From the NCBI GenBank assembly GCA_902762655.1, contig CACWOZ010000002.1:1-64000 (forward strand): a DNA stretch of 64,000 nt, given 5' to 3'. Source of the DNA: an uncultured Bacteroidia bacterium. GTDB taxonomy: Bacteria > Bacteroidota > Bacteroidia > Bacteroidales > UBA932. The notes beneath the pieces are model-generated. The model was not told where the DNA came from and ran no database searches. It was given only the letters and a program-made list of their open reading frames with translations. This document shows, one piece after another, positions 34,089 through 42,629 of the stretch (positions within the stretch are counted from its first letter, which is position 1; the number at the start of each line of letters is the position of its first letter). The position numbers were made by a program, and so were the translations under genes.

Positions 34089-35995
34089 TTCTTAGGCAGT
34101 TTTTCCCTGAATCTGGGGTCATTCACATATACATAATCTACCAGTGTCTTTATCACTGCGGCCGGAATTCCGCCACCCTGGTAACTGGTGCGTGTAGGTT
34201 TCGAATATACGGCGCAGATTACGCTGTACTGGGGGTCTTCGGCAGGGAAGTATCCTACGAAGGTGCCCTGGTACTGCCTGCGTCCGGCAGCGTCGCTGTA
34301 CTGGCCGTTCTCGAAAGTGGCGAAGGATGTGCCCGTCTTTCCTGCAACCTTGCACTTTGCACTTTTCAGCCTTCTGGCGGTGCCTTCTTCGGTAACGGAG
34401 AGCAGGGCCCTGGTCATGGTGTCGGCGATTGCACGGGAGCAGATGGAGGCGTTCAGAACGCTCGGACCTCTCCGGTCGATAATCGTGCCGGCTTTTTCGA
34501 TGTCTTCCACCAGATACGGCTTCACCATCCTGCCTTTGTTCGCAATTGCATTGTAGAAGGTAAGGATGTGCAGGGGAGTTTCCTCGGTTGCATATCCGAA
34601 GCCCATGGTGCCGAGGGTTGTGTTGGACCAGGTCTTCGATTTGGGATCCGGAATCAGAGGGGTTAGAAGTCCTTCCAGATCGAAATCGAAGGAATCACCA
34701 AGCCCGTAGGAATAGACTTTTTCGACATATTGGCGAGGATTTGCGGCATAGTTCTGCACTGCAAGTGTGCCGAAGACATAGTTGGAAGAGATCTTGAATC
34801 CGTCCAGAATGCTGATTTCCTTTGTCTTGTGCTCACGTTCCCAATCAAGTATGTGGACATCCTGCTTCATCCTGGTATTTTTTACGATACCGTGGTTGGT
34901 GGGGATGGTTTCGTCCAAGCTCTTGTATATTCCGTCGCTCATCACGCTGAGAAGCGTCACGGTCTTGAACACAGAGCCGGGCTCGCAACGGCGACCTATG
35001 GCAAAGTTCGTAATCTCTTCGAAGGCGTTTCCACGATTAGGATCTCTGGAGAGATTGACCATGGCGCGGATAGCTCCTGTCTTCACCTCCATCAGCACGA
35101 GGCAGGCTCCACTGAGGTCGTCGAGGGAGTCGATGCGCTCGCGCAGAGCCCTGTCGGCCACATCCTGATAGTCGATGTTGAGGGTGGTGCGGAGGTCCTT
35201 TCCATCCACGGCGCGTACATAACTGCTGTCGTAGTTGCGCACTCGGCCGCGGTCGGTCTGTTTCAGGTATTCGCGACCGTCTTTTCCATGCAGGATGGCA
35301 TCGTAGCGGCCTTCAAGTCCGGGATTGCCTTTGATCTCCTCTTCGGGAAGCCCTTTGTTGTCGCGGACAAAACCTATGGTGCGGCGTGCGAGTTTCCCGT
35401 AGGGATATTTGCGGACGTTGCGTGTCTCCACTATCATTCCGCCCTTGTTCGCTCCTTCTTTGTAAAGGGGCATGGCCTTGATTTTAAGCATCGTGCTGCG
35501 GTCAACCCCCTTTGCTACCATAAGATATTTCCTGCCCCTTGCACGGCCATCCTTGATCTGACTGAAAATCTTATCGGCATTGGTGCCTGGCACGAGTTCC
35601 GCAAGCCCCTGGGACAGCAGGCGAGCCTTGTCAAGCCATTCCTGCTCTTTCATCTGCCCCTTCTCACGGTTCTTCATCTTGCCATATTCGGCCTTCATGA
35701 CGGTGCAGTCCATATGGATGTCGTATATGGGATAGGACATTGCCAGCAATCTTCCGTTGCAGTCGATGATATTGCCGCGGACAGGTTCCACAGTGCGCTT
35801 TACTATGCTGGGAGTCAGCGCTCCGGCAATCTTGGGCTCAGGCTTCCAGATAATCTGGAAGTAAACGAGTTTGAAGAATACGAGAACGGCGACAATCAAC
35901 AGCAGGACATAGAAAATGTAGAGGACCATTCCTATCCTGTCCCTCTTCTTCTTTGTGCTCTGCTGAGGCAACTGTCTGATTTCGTTCTCTTCCAT
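34085..35995 (-). CDS. ftsI: Septal penicillin-binding protein (FtsI/PBP3 type)
   Basis: A 636-residue class B PBP: one N-terminal helix (about 22-45), a dimerisation domain (TVEPVRGNIIDCNGRLLAMS), and the transpeptidase domain with SxxK in GSVFKTVTLL, SxN in SSNYVFG and KTG in AGKTGTSFATF. It cross-links septal peptidoglycan together with FtsW. The protein ends soon after the transpeptidase domain (DPRFREKLPKK), without the C-terminal PASTA domain that many Bacteroidota homologues carry. Confidence 0.95.
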   Translation of the reverse strand: MEENEIRQLPQQSTKKKRDRIGMVLYIFYVLLLIVAVLVFFKLVYFQIIWKPEPKIAGALTPSIVKRTVEPVRGNIIDCNGRLLAMSYPIYDIHMDCTVMKAEYGKMKNREKGQMKEQEWLDKARLLSQGLAELVPGTNADKIFSQIKDGRARGRKYLMVAKGVDRSTMLKIKAMPLYKEGANKGGMIVETRNVRKYPYGKLARRTIGFVRDNKGLPEEEIKGNPGLEGRYDAILHGKDGREYLKQTDRGRVRNYDSSYVRAVDGKDLRTTLNIDYQDVADRALRERIDSLDDLSGACLVLMEVKTGAIRAMVNLSRDPNRGNAFEEITNFAIGRRCEPGSVFKTVTLLSVMSDGIYKSLDETIPTNHGIVKNTRMKQDVHILDWEREHKTKEISILDGFKISSNYVFGTLAVQNYAANPRQYVEKVYSYGLGDSFDFDLEGLLTPLIPDPKSKTWSNTTLGTMGFGYATEETPLHILTFYNAIANKGRMVKPYLVEDIEKAGTIIDRRGPSVLNASICSRAIADTMTRALLSVTEEGTARRLKSAKCKVAGKTGTSFATFENGQYSDAAGRRQYQGTFVGYFPAEDPQYSVICAVYSKPTRTSYQGGGIPAAVIKTLVDYVYVNDPRFREKLPKK

Positions 35996-35996
35996 T

Positions 35997-36350
35997 TTAA
36001 TCTATCTCGATTGCCTGTTTTTCGGGCTCCTTTACCTTGGACCCCATTGCTTCCAGCCTTTTCTCGACTTCGCTGCGGCGGCTCATGGAGGCCACTTCGA
36101 AAGTCTTGTCGGCATATACTATTTCCATCTCCTTGATCCTTGCCTTGTTCTTTTCAACTTTGCTAAGTGCATTTTCTGCCATCAGGCTTTCGAATATCAG
36201 TATCCAGAATAGCAGGAAGGTATAGGCGATGTGGATGAAGTACTTGCCCGCATTGAGACGCAGGAGCAGATTCCCCGTGACAATCGCGGAGATGCCGTTT
36301 TTGAGAAGTTCCCAAAAATCTGAAATCTTCCATTTACGTTTCTGTTCCAT
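35997..36350 (-). CDS. ftsL: FtsL-like cell division protein
   Basis: A 117-residue protein with ~35 cytoplasmic residues, one membrane helix (about 40-58, IAYTFLLFWILIFESL) and a periplasmic coiled-coil-like stretch (ALSKVEKNKARIKEMEIVYADK). Size, topology and place between rsmH and ftsI identify the FtsL-type component of the FtsQLB complex, which has little sequence conservation. No ftsB gene is apparent in the cluster. Confidence 0.85.
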   Translation of the reverse strand: MEQKRKWKISDFWELLKNGISAIVTGNLLLRLNAGKYFIHIAYTFLLFWILIFESLMAENALSKVEKNKARIKEMEIVYADKTFEVASMSRRSEVEKRLEAMGSKVKEPEKQAIEID

Positions 36351-36353
36351 ACC

Positions 36354-37256
36354 TCAGAGTTTTTCGGCCACGCGCATTTTGGCGCTGCGGGCCCGGGTGT
36401 TACTTGCAATTTCTTCTTCGGAAGGCAGCACCGGCTTGCTGCCGATGGGCTTCAAGGGTGCACTGCTTCGTCCGTAGATGTCTTTTTTTACCTCTCCTTC
36501 AATGTTTCCGGCACGGAAGAAATTTTTCACCATGCGGTCTTCGAGGGAGTGGTAGGTGATGATGACCAGCCGGCCTCCTTTCTTAAGGGATGCCGCCGCG
36601 CCTGCGAGGAACTTCTCGAGGGCACGCATTTCCTGGTTCACTTCGATACGGAGTGCCTGGTAGACCTTCGCAAGGAATTTATGCTCGGCGAAAGACGGCA
36701 GGGCTGCTGCAAGGGCTTTGTCTAGGTCGTCCGTGGTGAGGATGGACTTCTGCTGCCTGGCAGCAGTGATGAGTCCGGCGACTTTGTGCGCATTATCAAT
36801 CTCACCATAGACTTTGAGGATCTTTTCCAACTCGTTTTGCGTATACGAATTGACAATGTCCGCTGCAGTCTTGTCGCCCTGCACGTTCATTCGCATATCG
36901 AGCGGGGCGCTATAGCGGAACGAGAATCCGCGCTCCGCCGTATCGAACTGATGTGACGACACTCCCAAGTCTGCCAGGATGCCGTCGAGGCCCTCGCTGC
37001 AGTGCAGGAGGGTGTAGTTGTGTATAAATCTGAAATTGTTGTGTATCAACGAGAACCGCTTGTCGGATGGGGCATTTGCCGCCGCGTCGGCGTCGCGGTC
37101 GAAAGCCATCAGGCGGCCTTTTGCGCTGATGGCCGCAAGTATGCCTGCACTGTGCCCGCCTCCGCCGAAGGTGGCGTCTGCATAGTATCCGTCCGGATTG
37201 GTAACAAGTGCGGAAATGCTCTCGCGGAGCAGGACTGGGTTGTGGTACGCGCTCAT
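36354..37256 (-). CDS. rsmH: 16S rRNA (cytosine-1402-N4)-methyltransferase
   Basis: A 300-residue SAM-dependent methyltransferase acting on 16S rRNA C1402. NPVLLRESISAL opens the protein, DATFGGGGHSAGIL is the SAM-binding motif, ILADLGVSSHQFD the next, and VITYHSLEDRMVKNFFR the catalytic-region signature. It follows mraZ by 12 nt as in nearly all dcw clusters. Confidence 0.97.
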   Translation of the reverse strand: MSAYHNPVLLRESISALVTNPDGYYADATFGGGGHSAGILAAISAKGRLMAFDRDADAAANAPSDKRFSLIHNNFRFIHNYTLLHCSEGLDGILADLGVSSHQFDTAERGFSFRYSAPLDMRMNVQGDKTAADIVNSYTQNELEKILKVYGEIDNAHKVAGLITAARQQKSILTTDDLDKALAAALPSFAEHKFLAKVYQALRIEVNQEMRALEKFLAGAAASLKKGGRLVIITYHSLEDRMVKNFFRAGNIEGEVKKDIYGRSSAPLKPIGSKPVLPSEEEIASNTRARSAKMRVAEKL

Positions 37257-37268
37257 TGCAGACTTCTC

Positions 37269-37718
37269 CTATTTGTCGGAGAGGCTTTCTGCAATGGCAA
37301 TGTATTCGTCGTTCGGGATTCGTTCTTTCTCAAATTCTTCCTTCGCCCAGATCTCGATCTTGAAGTCATTGCCGTAGAAAACCACTTCTTTGGTTACACC
37401 TATGGCATCGAGAAGTTTGCGCGACACGGTGATGCGCCCGAGTTTGGCGTCGGGCTCCACAACGTCGCGGTCGCGCATATATTCTCTCCAGAATATTGCG
37501 TGCTGTCTGTTGAAGAAATTGAGTCTGCTCTTTACCTCTGCACTGGTGTGTTCCCACTCTTCGAGGGTGTACATCTGAAGGCAGGGTTCGAAAAGATCTT
37601 TCTTGATGACAAACCTCATGTCACTTCCCGGAGGCAGCATCCCCTTGAGCGGCGCAGGGAAGACCATTCTACCCTTGTCGTCAATCTTGGAAGTATATTC
37701 TCCGATAAAAGTGACCAT
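37269..37718 (-). CDS. mraZ: Transcriptional regulator / cell division protein MraZ
   Basis: A 149-residue AbrB-fold DNA-binding protein with the two MraZ half-domains (GEYTSKIDDKGRMVFPAPLK and the second VVEPDAKLGRITVSRKLLD). MraZ represses its own dcw operon in other bacteria by binding direct repeats upstream. ATG 37718 (MVTFIGEY) is chosen; an upstream in-frame GTG overlaps the promoter. Four 10-bp repeats stand upstream at 37751-37790. Confidence 0.95.
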   Translation of the reverse strand: MVTFIGEYTSKIDDKGRMVFPAPLKGMLPPGSDMRFVIKKDLFEPCLQMYTLEEWEHTSAEVKSRLNFFNRQHAIFWREYMRDRDVVEPDAKLGRITVSRKLLDAIGVTKEVVFYGNDFKIEIWAKEEFEKERIPNDEYIAIAESLSDK

Positions 37719-37738
37719 AATTCGTATACGCAATGGCA

Positions 37739-37746
37739 CAAAGGTA
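37739..37746 (-). promoter_or_regulatory. -7 element of the mraZ (dcw) operon
   Basis: TACCTTTG on the minus strand fits TAnnTTTG. A start ~6 nt downstream leaves a ~15-20 nt leader to the mraZ ATG. A second match, TAACTTTG at 37791-37798, lies beyond the MraZ boxes and could be an alternative promoter. Confidence 0.65.
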
Positions 37747-37750
37747 GTAA

Positions 37751-37790
37751 AATTTTTCCATTTTCTTCCAATGTTTTACATTTTTTTCCA
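37751..37790 (-). promoter_or_regulatory. Four 10-bp direct repeats, predicted MraZ boxes
   Basis: Read on the minus strand, the 40 bp immediately upstream of the -7 element are TGGAAAAAAA, TGTAAAACAT, TGGAAGAAAA and TGGAAAAATT: four units with exact 10-bp period and a TGGAA core (one TGTAA). Known MraZ operators are TGGG-type repeats with the same 10-bp period in front of mraZ. Position over the -33 region fits repression. Confidence 0.7.
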
Positions 37791-37968
37791 CAAAGTTATA
37801 AACAGCTTATGCCTTTCGTCACTTAAACGTTTCAATCGTTTATTGCCCCGGCATGTAAATACGTGAGTATCCGCAGTTTGCCATGCGCGAAAAAAAAGCT
37901 GATCTGTTTTATGTCACTATTATATGTTTTTGATTGATTCCAGCCGCAGAAATGTTTTTCTTGCAGCC

Positions 37969-38655
37969 ATGAAGATAAAGGAACTGTGCGAGAGCGAGCG
38001 TCCTCGGGAGAAGATGCTGGCGAAGGGGGCCGCCGCCCTGAGCGAGGCGGAATTGCTGGCGGTGTTGCTGCGTAGCGGCACCAGAGAAGAGGGTGCACTG
38101 GATTTGGCGAACAGGCTGCTGAGTCTTGCCGAAGGCAGTCTTACGTATTTGTTTTCGATGTCTATGCCTGCTATGCGTAAACTCTCCGGCATAGGTCCGG
38201 AAAAAGCCTGTTCGGTAATGGCTGCATTTGAACTTGGGCGGCGTTTTCTGGAAGACGAGTCAAGGCGTGAGAATGTTGCCCTGAATGCTCCCAGGCGTAT
38301 CTACGAACTGATGATTCCCAGCATGAAGGGATTGATGCACGAGGAATTGTGGGTGCTTTTCCTGAATAAGAACAATAGGCTTATAGGTAAGCAGAAACTC
38401 ACTTCCGGAGGCCTGGACTCGACGGTGATAGACAACCGCATGGTGATGCATGCCTGCATCGAGCGTTGCGCCACGTCAATAGTGTTGGTGCACAATCATC
38501 CGTCCGGAGATCCACGCCCGTCCCATGACGACATAGTGTGCACTGCCGGACTTCGGAAAGCCTGCTCGTCATTCAATATCATCCTGCTCGACCATATAAT
38601 CGTCTGTGACACGACTTTCTGGTCGTTTGCTGACGAACGACTGTATGGAGCATAA
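37969..38655 (+). CDS. radC: RadC family JAB/MPN-domain protein
   Basis: A 228-residue protein: N-terminal helix-hairpin-helix part (SEAELLAVLLRSGTREEGA, LSGIGPEKA) and a C-terminal JAB1/MPN domain with the metal motif HNHPSGDPRPSHDD. Despite the name, its role in DNA repair is unproven; it is more likely a metal-dependent hydrolase. I chose ATG 37969 (MKIKELCESERPREK), which matches the family start; an upstream ATG at 37924 would add 15 residues and overlaps a weak promoter-like TATGTTTTT. Confidence 0.92.
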   Translation: MKIKELCESERPREKMLAKGAAALSEAELLAVLLRSGTREEGALDLANRLLSLAEGSLTYLFSMSMPAMRKLSGIGPEKACSVMAAFELGRRFLEDESRRENVALNAPRRIYELMIPSMKGLMHEELWVLFLNKNNRLIGKQKLTSGGLDSTVIDNRMVMHACIERCATSIVLVHNHPSGDPRPSHDDIVCTAGLRKACSSFNIILLDHIIVCDTTFWSFADERLYGA

Positions 38656-38689
38656 AAAAAAGGCTTGTGTAGACGCACAAGCCTTTTTT
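38655..38689. terminator. Bidirectional terminator between radC and fba
   Basis: AGGCTTGTG (38661-38669) pairs with CACAAGCCT (38676-38684), with A tracts on the left and T tracts on the right. It can end transcription of the convergent radC and fba genes from both sides. Confidence 0.9.
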
Positions 38690-38704
38690 ACATGGGAAGG
38701 AGAC

Positions 38705-39706
38705 TTACTCTGCCTTGCCGTTGCTGCCAAGAACGTTGACGATCTTGTGCATATAGAGTTTCTTCATCTCGTCGCGTGCAGGACCGAGGTACTTGCGGGG
38801 ATCGAATTCGCCCGGTTTCTCGTCGAATACCTTGCGGATTGCTGCGGTCATTGCAAGACGGCTGTCGGAGTCGATGTTGATCTTGCAGACAGCACTCTTG
38901 GAAGCCTCGCGGAGCTGCTCTTCGGGGATACCTACTGCATCGGGAAGTTTGCCGCCATGAGCGTTGATGATGTCGACATATTCCTGAGGAACGGAGCTGG
39001 ATCCGTGGAGTACGATGGGGAAGCCGGGGAGCTTCTTCTCGATTTCGTGGAGAACGTTGAATGCGAGGGGCGGAGGTACCAGACGGCCGGTCTTGGGATC
39101 GCGGGTGCACTGCTCGGGTTTGAACTTGTATGCGCCGTGGCTGGTGCCGATGGAGATTGCGAGGGAATCGCAGCCGGTGCGGGTTGCGAAGTCGATAACC
39201 TCTTCGGGACGGGTGTAGTGGGATTCCTCTGCGGAAACCTCATCCTCTACGCCTGCGAGGACGCCGAGTTCGGCCTCGACTGTCACATCGTACTTGTGTG
39301 CATATTCAACAACCTTCTTGGTGAGGGCGATGTTCTCTTCGTAAGGAAGGGAAGATGCATCGATCATCACGGAACTGAAGCCCATATCGACGCAACTCTT
39401 GCAGAGCTCGAAACTGTCGCCATGATCGAGATGGAGAACGATCTGGGGATGCTCCCAGCCGAGTTCCTTTGCATATTCTACCGCGCCTTCTGCCATGTAG
39501 CGGAGGAGGGTCTGGTTGGCATAGTTGCGCGCACCCTTGGAAACCTGGAGGATAACCGGGCTCTTGGTCTCAGCAGAGGCCTGGATAATGGCCTGGAGTT
39601 GCTCCATGTTGTTGAAGTTGAATGCGGGGATGGCGTAACCGCCTTTGACAGCCTTTGCGAACATCTCGCGGGTGTTCACAAGGCCAAGATCTTTGTAATT
39701 TACCAT
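38705..39706 (-). CDS. fba: Class II fructose-bisphosphate aldolase
   Basis: A 333-residue zinc-dependent aldolase of glycolysis and gluconeogenesis. Zinc and active-site motifs are visible: LHLDHGDSFE, EAELGVLAGVEDE, GTSHGAYKFK and LHGSSSVP; PAFNFNNMEQLQA lies near the N terminus. Length and motifs fit the class IIB group. It is a monocistronic unit with its own -7 element (39747-39754) and a strong terminator. Confidence 0.97.
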   Translation of the reverse strand: MVNYKDLGLVNTREMFAKAVKGGYAIPAFNFNNMEQLQAIIQASAETKSPVILQVSKGARNYANQTLLRYMAEGAVEYAKELGWEHPQIVLHLDHGDSFELCKSCVDMGFSSVMIDASSLPYEENIALTKKVVEYAHKYDVTVEAELGVLAGVEDEVSAEESHYTRPEEVIDFATRTGCDSLAISIGTSHGAYKFKPEQCTRDPKTGRLVPPPLAFNVLHEIEKKLPGFPIVLHGSSSVPQEYVDIINAHGGKLPDAVGIPEEQLREASKSAVCKINIDSDSRLAMTAAIRKVFDEKPGEFDPRKYLGPARDEMKKLYMHKIVNVLGSNGKAE

Positions 39707-39746
39707 AGTTATAAAGTAATTGATAGATTTCTAACCAAAAGCAGCG

Positions 39747-39754
39747 CAAATTTA
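39747..39754 (-). promoter_or_regulatory. -7 element of fba
   Basis: TAAATTTG on the minus strand fits TAnnTTTG. It stands back to back with the plus-strand element at 39757, only 2 bp away, so each promoter's -33 region runs through the other's -7 element. Confidence 0.65.
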
Positions 39755-39756
39755 GT

Positions 39757-39764
39757 TATTTTTG
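39757..39764 (+). promoter_or_regulatory. -7 element of the esterase-lplA unit
   Basis: TATTTTTG fits TAnnTTTG, with a ~25-nt leader to the ATG at 39794. It overlaps the fba promoter region, so the two directions probably compete for polymerase. Confidence 0.6.
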
Positions 39765-39793
39765 CGGATACTTTATATTATTTACTGCAAGAA

Positions 39794-40378
39794 ATGAGCC
39801 ATCGTATTCTCTTTATTCACGGGCTTGCCTCCTCTGGCCGCTACAAAATGGCGGACCAGTTGCGTATACTTGTGAAAGGGGCCGAAGTGCTTGCTCCGGA
39901 TGTGCCTCCGGAGCCTGACAAGGCACTGACATTTTTGCAGTCGCTATGTCTGGAATACCGGCCGGACCTCATAGTCGGTCACTCGCTTGGAGGCTTCTGG
40001 GCGCAAAAACTGCGCGGATGGCGGAAGGCGTTGGTCAATCCCACCTTCCATATAGCGGAATTCCTGCGGGAGCTGCCTTCCGAAATGAAGTACCTCAGCC
40101 CGCGCGAAGATGGTGCCGTGTCTTTCTTTATTACGGAAGAAATGTGCCGCGGATACGAGATGTTGGAAGAAACTGAATATGACGGACTTGACCAAAAAGA
40201 GAAGGATCTTACGATTGCATTCTTTGCAGATTCAGACGAGACAGTCCGTCAAGGGCCGGAATTCGCCCTGCGCTATGGTAAACCGGGCATTTCCTATCCT
40301 GGGAAGCACCAGCCGGTGTTTCCGGAGATGAAACAGTATATAGTACCTGCGATCAAGGAATTCTGCGGCTGGCAATGA
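39794..40378 (+). CDS. YqiA-like alpha/beta hydrolase (esterase)
   Basis: A 194-residue compact alpha/beta hydrolase. ILFIHGLASSG provides the oxyanion region, GHSLGG the nucleophile Ser, and the terminal GKHQPVF the catalytic His; an Asp in FFADSDETV probably completes the triad. The small size fits the UPF0227/YqiA esterase group. The natural substrate is unknown. It overlaps lplA by 4 nt (ATGA), so the two proteins are made together. Confidence 0.82.
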   Translation: MSHRILFIHGLASSGRYKMADQLRILVKGAEVLAPDVPPEPDKALTFLQSLCLEYRPDLIVGHSLGGFWAQKLRGWRKALVNPTFHIAEFLRELPSEMKYLSPREDGAVSFFITEEMCRGYEMLEETEYDGLDQKEKDLTIAFFADSDETVRQGPEFALRYGKPGISYPGKHQPVFPEMKQYIVPAIKEFCGWQ

Positions 40379-41349
40379 GGTATCTGATCAATAACTGTAC
40401 TGACGCCTGCCGTAACATGGCTTTTGACGAGTATGCCCTTGAAAGCCTGCCTCTCGACGAGCCGGTGTTCTACCTCTGGAGGAACGCCCCATCGGTAATT
40501 ATCGGCCTAAACCAGAGCGCTTATGCAGAGGTTAATCTACCTTATTTGAAGGAGCACGGGATTGCCCTCGCCAGGCGGGTGACAGGCGGAGGTGCAGTCT
40601 ATCACGACCTCCAGAATCTAAATTATACTATAGTAGGAAAGTCGCGCGACCTTAATGCGGATTATCCCGACTATCTGCATTTCATGGTGAATGCCCTGCG
40701 TTCTCTCGGTGTGCGTGCCGAACTCAGCGGGCGCAACGACATAATGGTGGACGGTCGCAAATGCTCCGGCTATGCAAAGCGCGTCTGGAAGGATCGCCTG
40801 ATGGTGCACGGCACGCTGATGTTCGATGTGGATCTGGAAACCCTGCAGGAAGTCCTGTCGGTGCCCGGAAGCAAGATGGCCGCATCCGGCATCGCCTCAG
40901 TACGGAGCAAAGTCGCGAACCTGCGGGAGTATCTGCCGCAGTTCAGTGATGTGCTGGCATTGAAGGAGACCCTGCGCGGTATCCTGGCCGGCGCTGATAC
41001 CGAGGTGTTGCTGGACTCCGGGCAGCAGGAAGCTATAGACAGAATGGCTGACGAAAAGTTCCGGACCTGGGACTGGATTTACGGGAAGTCTCCTGAAGCC
41101 CAGTTCCGCACATCCCGCAAGTTTGCCTGCGGCACTGTCGAACTGTCGTGGTCGGTCCGTCATGGCCTTCTGGAGGATGTCCGCTTTGGAGGAGACTTTC
41201 TGGGTAACCTCTCCGCCGAAGGTCTGGCAGGCGGCCTTAACGGCCTGCGTTTTGATGGGCAGGTCATCCTCGCCGCTCTCCGGACAGAGAATGTTTCAGA
41301 TTATTTCGACGGACTTGTCGCAGAAGATATCCTGGGGCTGATGATGTAA
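40375..41349 (+). CDS. lplA: Lipoate--protein ligase
   Basis: A 324-residue enzyme that attaches free lipoate to lipoyl domains using ATP. RRVTGGGAVYHDLQNLNYT is the lipoyl-AMP-binding motif, RNDIMVDGRKCSGYAKR the second, and the C-terminal accessory domain follows from ~245. The E2 protein encoded at 60304-61698 has a lipoylation-site DKA motif and is the obvious acceptor. Confidence 0.95.
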   Translation: MRYLINNCTDACRNMAFDEYALESLPLDEPVFYLWRNAPSVIIGLNQSAYAEVNLPYLKEHGIALARRVTGGGAVYHDLQNLNYTIVGKSRDLNADYPDYLHFMVNALRSLGVRAELSGRNDIMVDGRKCSGYAKRVWKDRLMVHGTLMFDVDLETLQEVLSVPGSKMAASGIASVRSKVANLREYLPQFSDVLALKETLRGILAGADTEVLLDSGQQEAIDRMADEKFRTWDWIYGKSPEAQFRTSRKFACGTVELSWSVRHGLLEDVRFGGDFLGNLSAEGLAGGLNGLRFDGQVILAALRTENVSDYFDGLVAEDILGLMM

Positions 41350-41399
41350 TTCCGGCCATTTTTCTTATCTTGCGTCCTTGTTGGTTAATTAGTGTTATT

Positions 41400-42554
41400 A
41401 TGCTGAAATTCAAGAACCCTGAAAGGATTGCCACTTTGGAGACCCCGTTCTGGTACTACGACATGGATCTTTTCCGCCGGACTGTCGATGCAATGGTAGA
41501 AGCTTCGCGTAAATACGGCATTACGGTTCACTATTCCATCAAGGCCAATACGGAAAAACGGCTTGTGGAGATAATCAAGGACCGTGGCATAGGCATCGAC
41601 TGTGTGAGCGGCAACGAGGTGAAGTGGAGTATAGTCAATGGCGTGGAACCCGCTGGGATAGTGTTTGCAGGAGTGGGTAAGAGTGATGCCGAGATTGTGT
41701 ATGCCATGAAAGTAGGCATAGGCTCTTTCAACTGTGAGTCGCTGGAAGAACTGGAGATCATTGAGTCGTTGGCTGCAAAAGAGGGGATGCGGGCCAATGT
41801 TTCGTTGCGCATCAACCCGGAAGTGGACGCAAAGACGCATAAATTTATAACCACGGGGCTGGAAATGGATAAATTCGGCATTCCCCGGCGTTTCATCCAA
41901 AAGGCAATAGACATCCTGCGCAAGTGCCCCCACCTGACTTTCAAGGGACTGCATTTCCATATAGGGTCCCAGATTACGGATGTGGAAAATGTGTTTGCAA
42001 ATGAATGTAGGAGCGCCAAAGCAATTATCGATATTTTTGAACAGGAAGGGATAATGGTGGAGAATGTCGATCTTGGAGGAGGTCTCGGAATAGATTATCA
42101 TAATCCTGACAGCCATGCCATACCGGAATTCGATTTATGGTTCCGTACCCTCAGGGAGAATCTTCCGTTGAGGCTGGGACAGCACCTGCATGTTGAGCCA
42201 GGGCGTTCAGTAGTAGGACAGTGCGTATCACTCATCTCGCGCGTGATCCTGGTTAAGGAGGGAGAGAAAAAGAACTTCGTGATACTGGATACGGGTATGA
42301 ACGATCTTCTTCGGCCGGCTTTGTATGGGGCCTATCATAAGATCGAGAATCTGGATGGCAAGGGTCGAGAACTACGTCTTTACGATATAGCCGGCCCGAT
42401 ATGCGAGAGTGCCGATGTGCTGGCCGAAGACCGTGTGCTTCCGGAAACGAGGCGTGGGGATTTGATTGCTATCCGCAGCACAGGTGCGTATGGAAGCGTG
42501 ATGAGCTCATCATACAATATGAGGACCCCGGCCTATTCGGTTTTTTCGGATTAA
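41400..42554 (+). CDS. lysA: Diaminopimelate decarboxylase
   Basis: A 384-residue fold III PLP enzyme converting meso-DAP to L-lysine. The PLP lysine is in HYSIKANT, followed by HFHIGSQI, VDLGGGLGIDY, VEPGRSVVG and the substrate Cys in GPICESADVLAEDR. The C terminus (SSYNMRTPAYSVFSD) ends a few residues earlier than most homologues, but no catalytic part is lost. It starts 50 nt after lplA; a weak TATCTTGC element precedes it. Confidence 0.95.
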   Translation: MLKFKNPERIATLETPFWYYDMDLFRRTVDAMVEASRKYGITVHYSIKANTEKRLVEIIKDRGIGIDCVSGNEVKWSIVNGVEPAGIVFAGVGKSDAEIVYAMKVGIGSFNCESLEELEIIESLAAKEGMRANVSLRINPEVDAKTHKFITTGLEMDKFGIPRRFIQKAIDILRKCPHLTFKGLHFHIGSQITDVENVFANECRSAKAIIDIFEQEGIMVENVDLGGGLGIDYHNPDSHAIPEFDLWFRTLRENLPLRLGQHLHVEPGRSVVGQCVSLISRVILVKEGEKKNFVILDTGMNDLLRPALYGAYHKIENLDGKGRELRLYDIAGPICESADVLAEDRVLPETRRGDLIAIRSTGAYGSVMSSSYNMRTPAYSVFSD

Positions 42555-42591
42555 ACTGTAAAAAAAACTTGCGGCATTTCCGGAATTGAAT

Positions 42592-42599
42592 TATATTTG
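42592..42599 (+). promoter_or_regulatory. -7 element of the phosphoribosyltransferase-permease operon
   Basis: TATATTTG fits TAnnTTTG. The expected start site (about 42604-42606) falls inside the left arm of the terminator hairpin that begins at 42601. Confidence 0.65.
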
Positions 42600-42600
42600 T

Positions 42601-42629
42601 ATCCCGATTGGCTCTAATCGGGATTTTTT
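42601..42629 (+). terminator. Terminator hairpin fused to the next gene's start
   Basis: ATCCCGATT (42601-42609) pairs with AATCGGGAT (42616-42624); six T follow and run directly into the ATG at 42630. It can end read-through from lysA. Transcripts started at the local promoter would lack part of the left arm and so escape folding. Confidence 0.8.

Noticed and set aside
34730-36136. A 468-codon plus-strand frame opposite ftsI
   Set aside because: No recognisable domain, no promoter element, and it overlaps the transpeptidase motifs of a certain gene in antisense.
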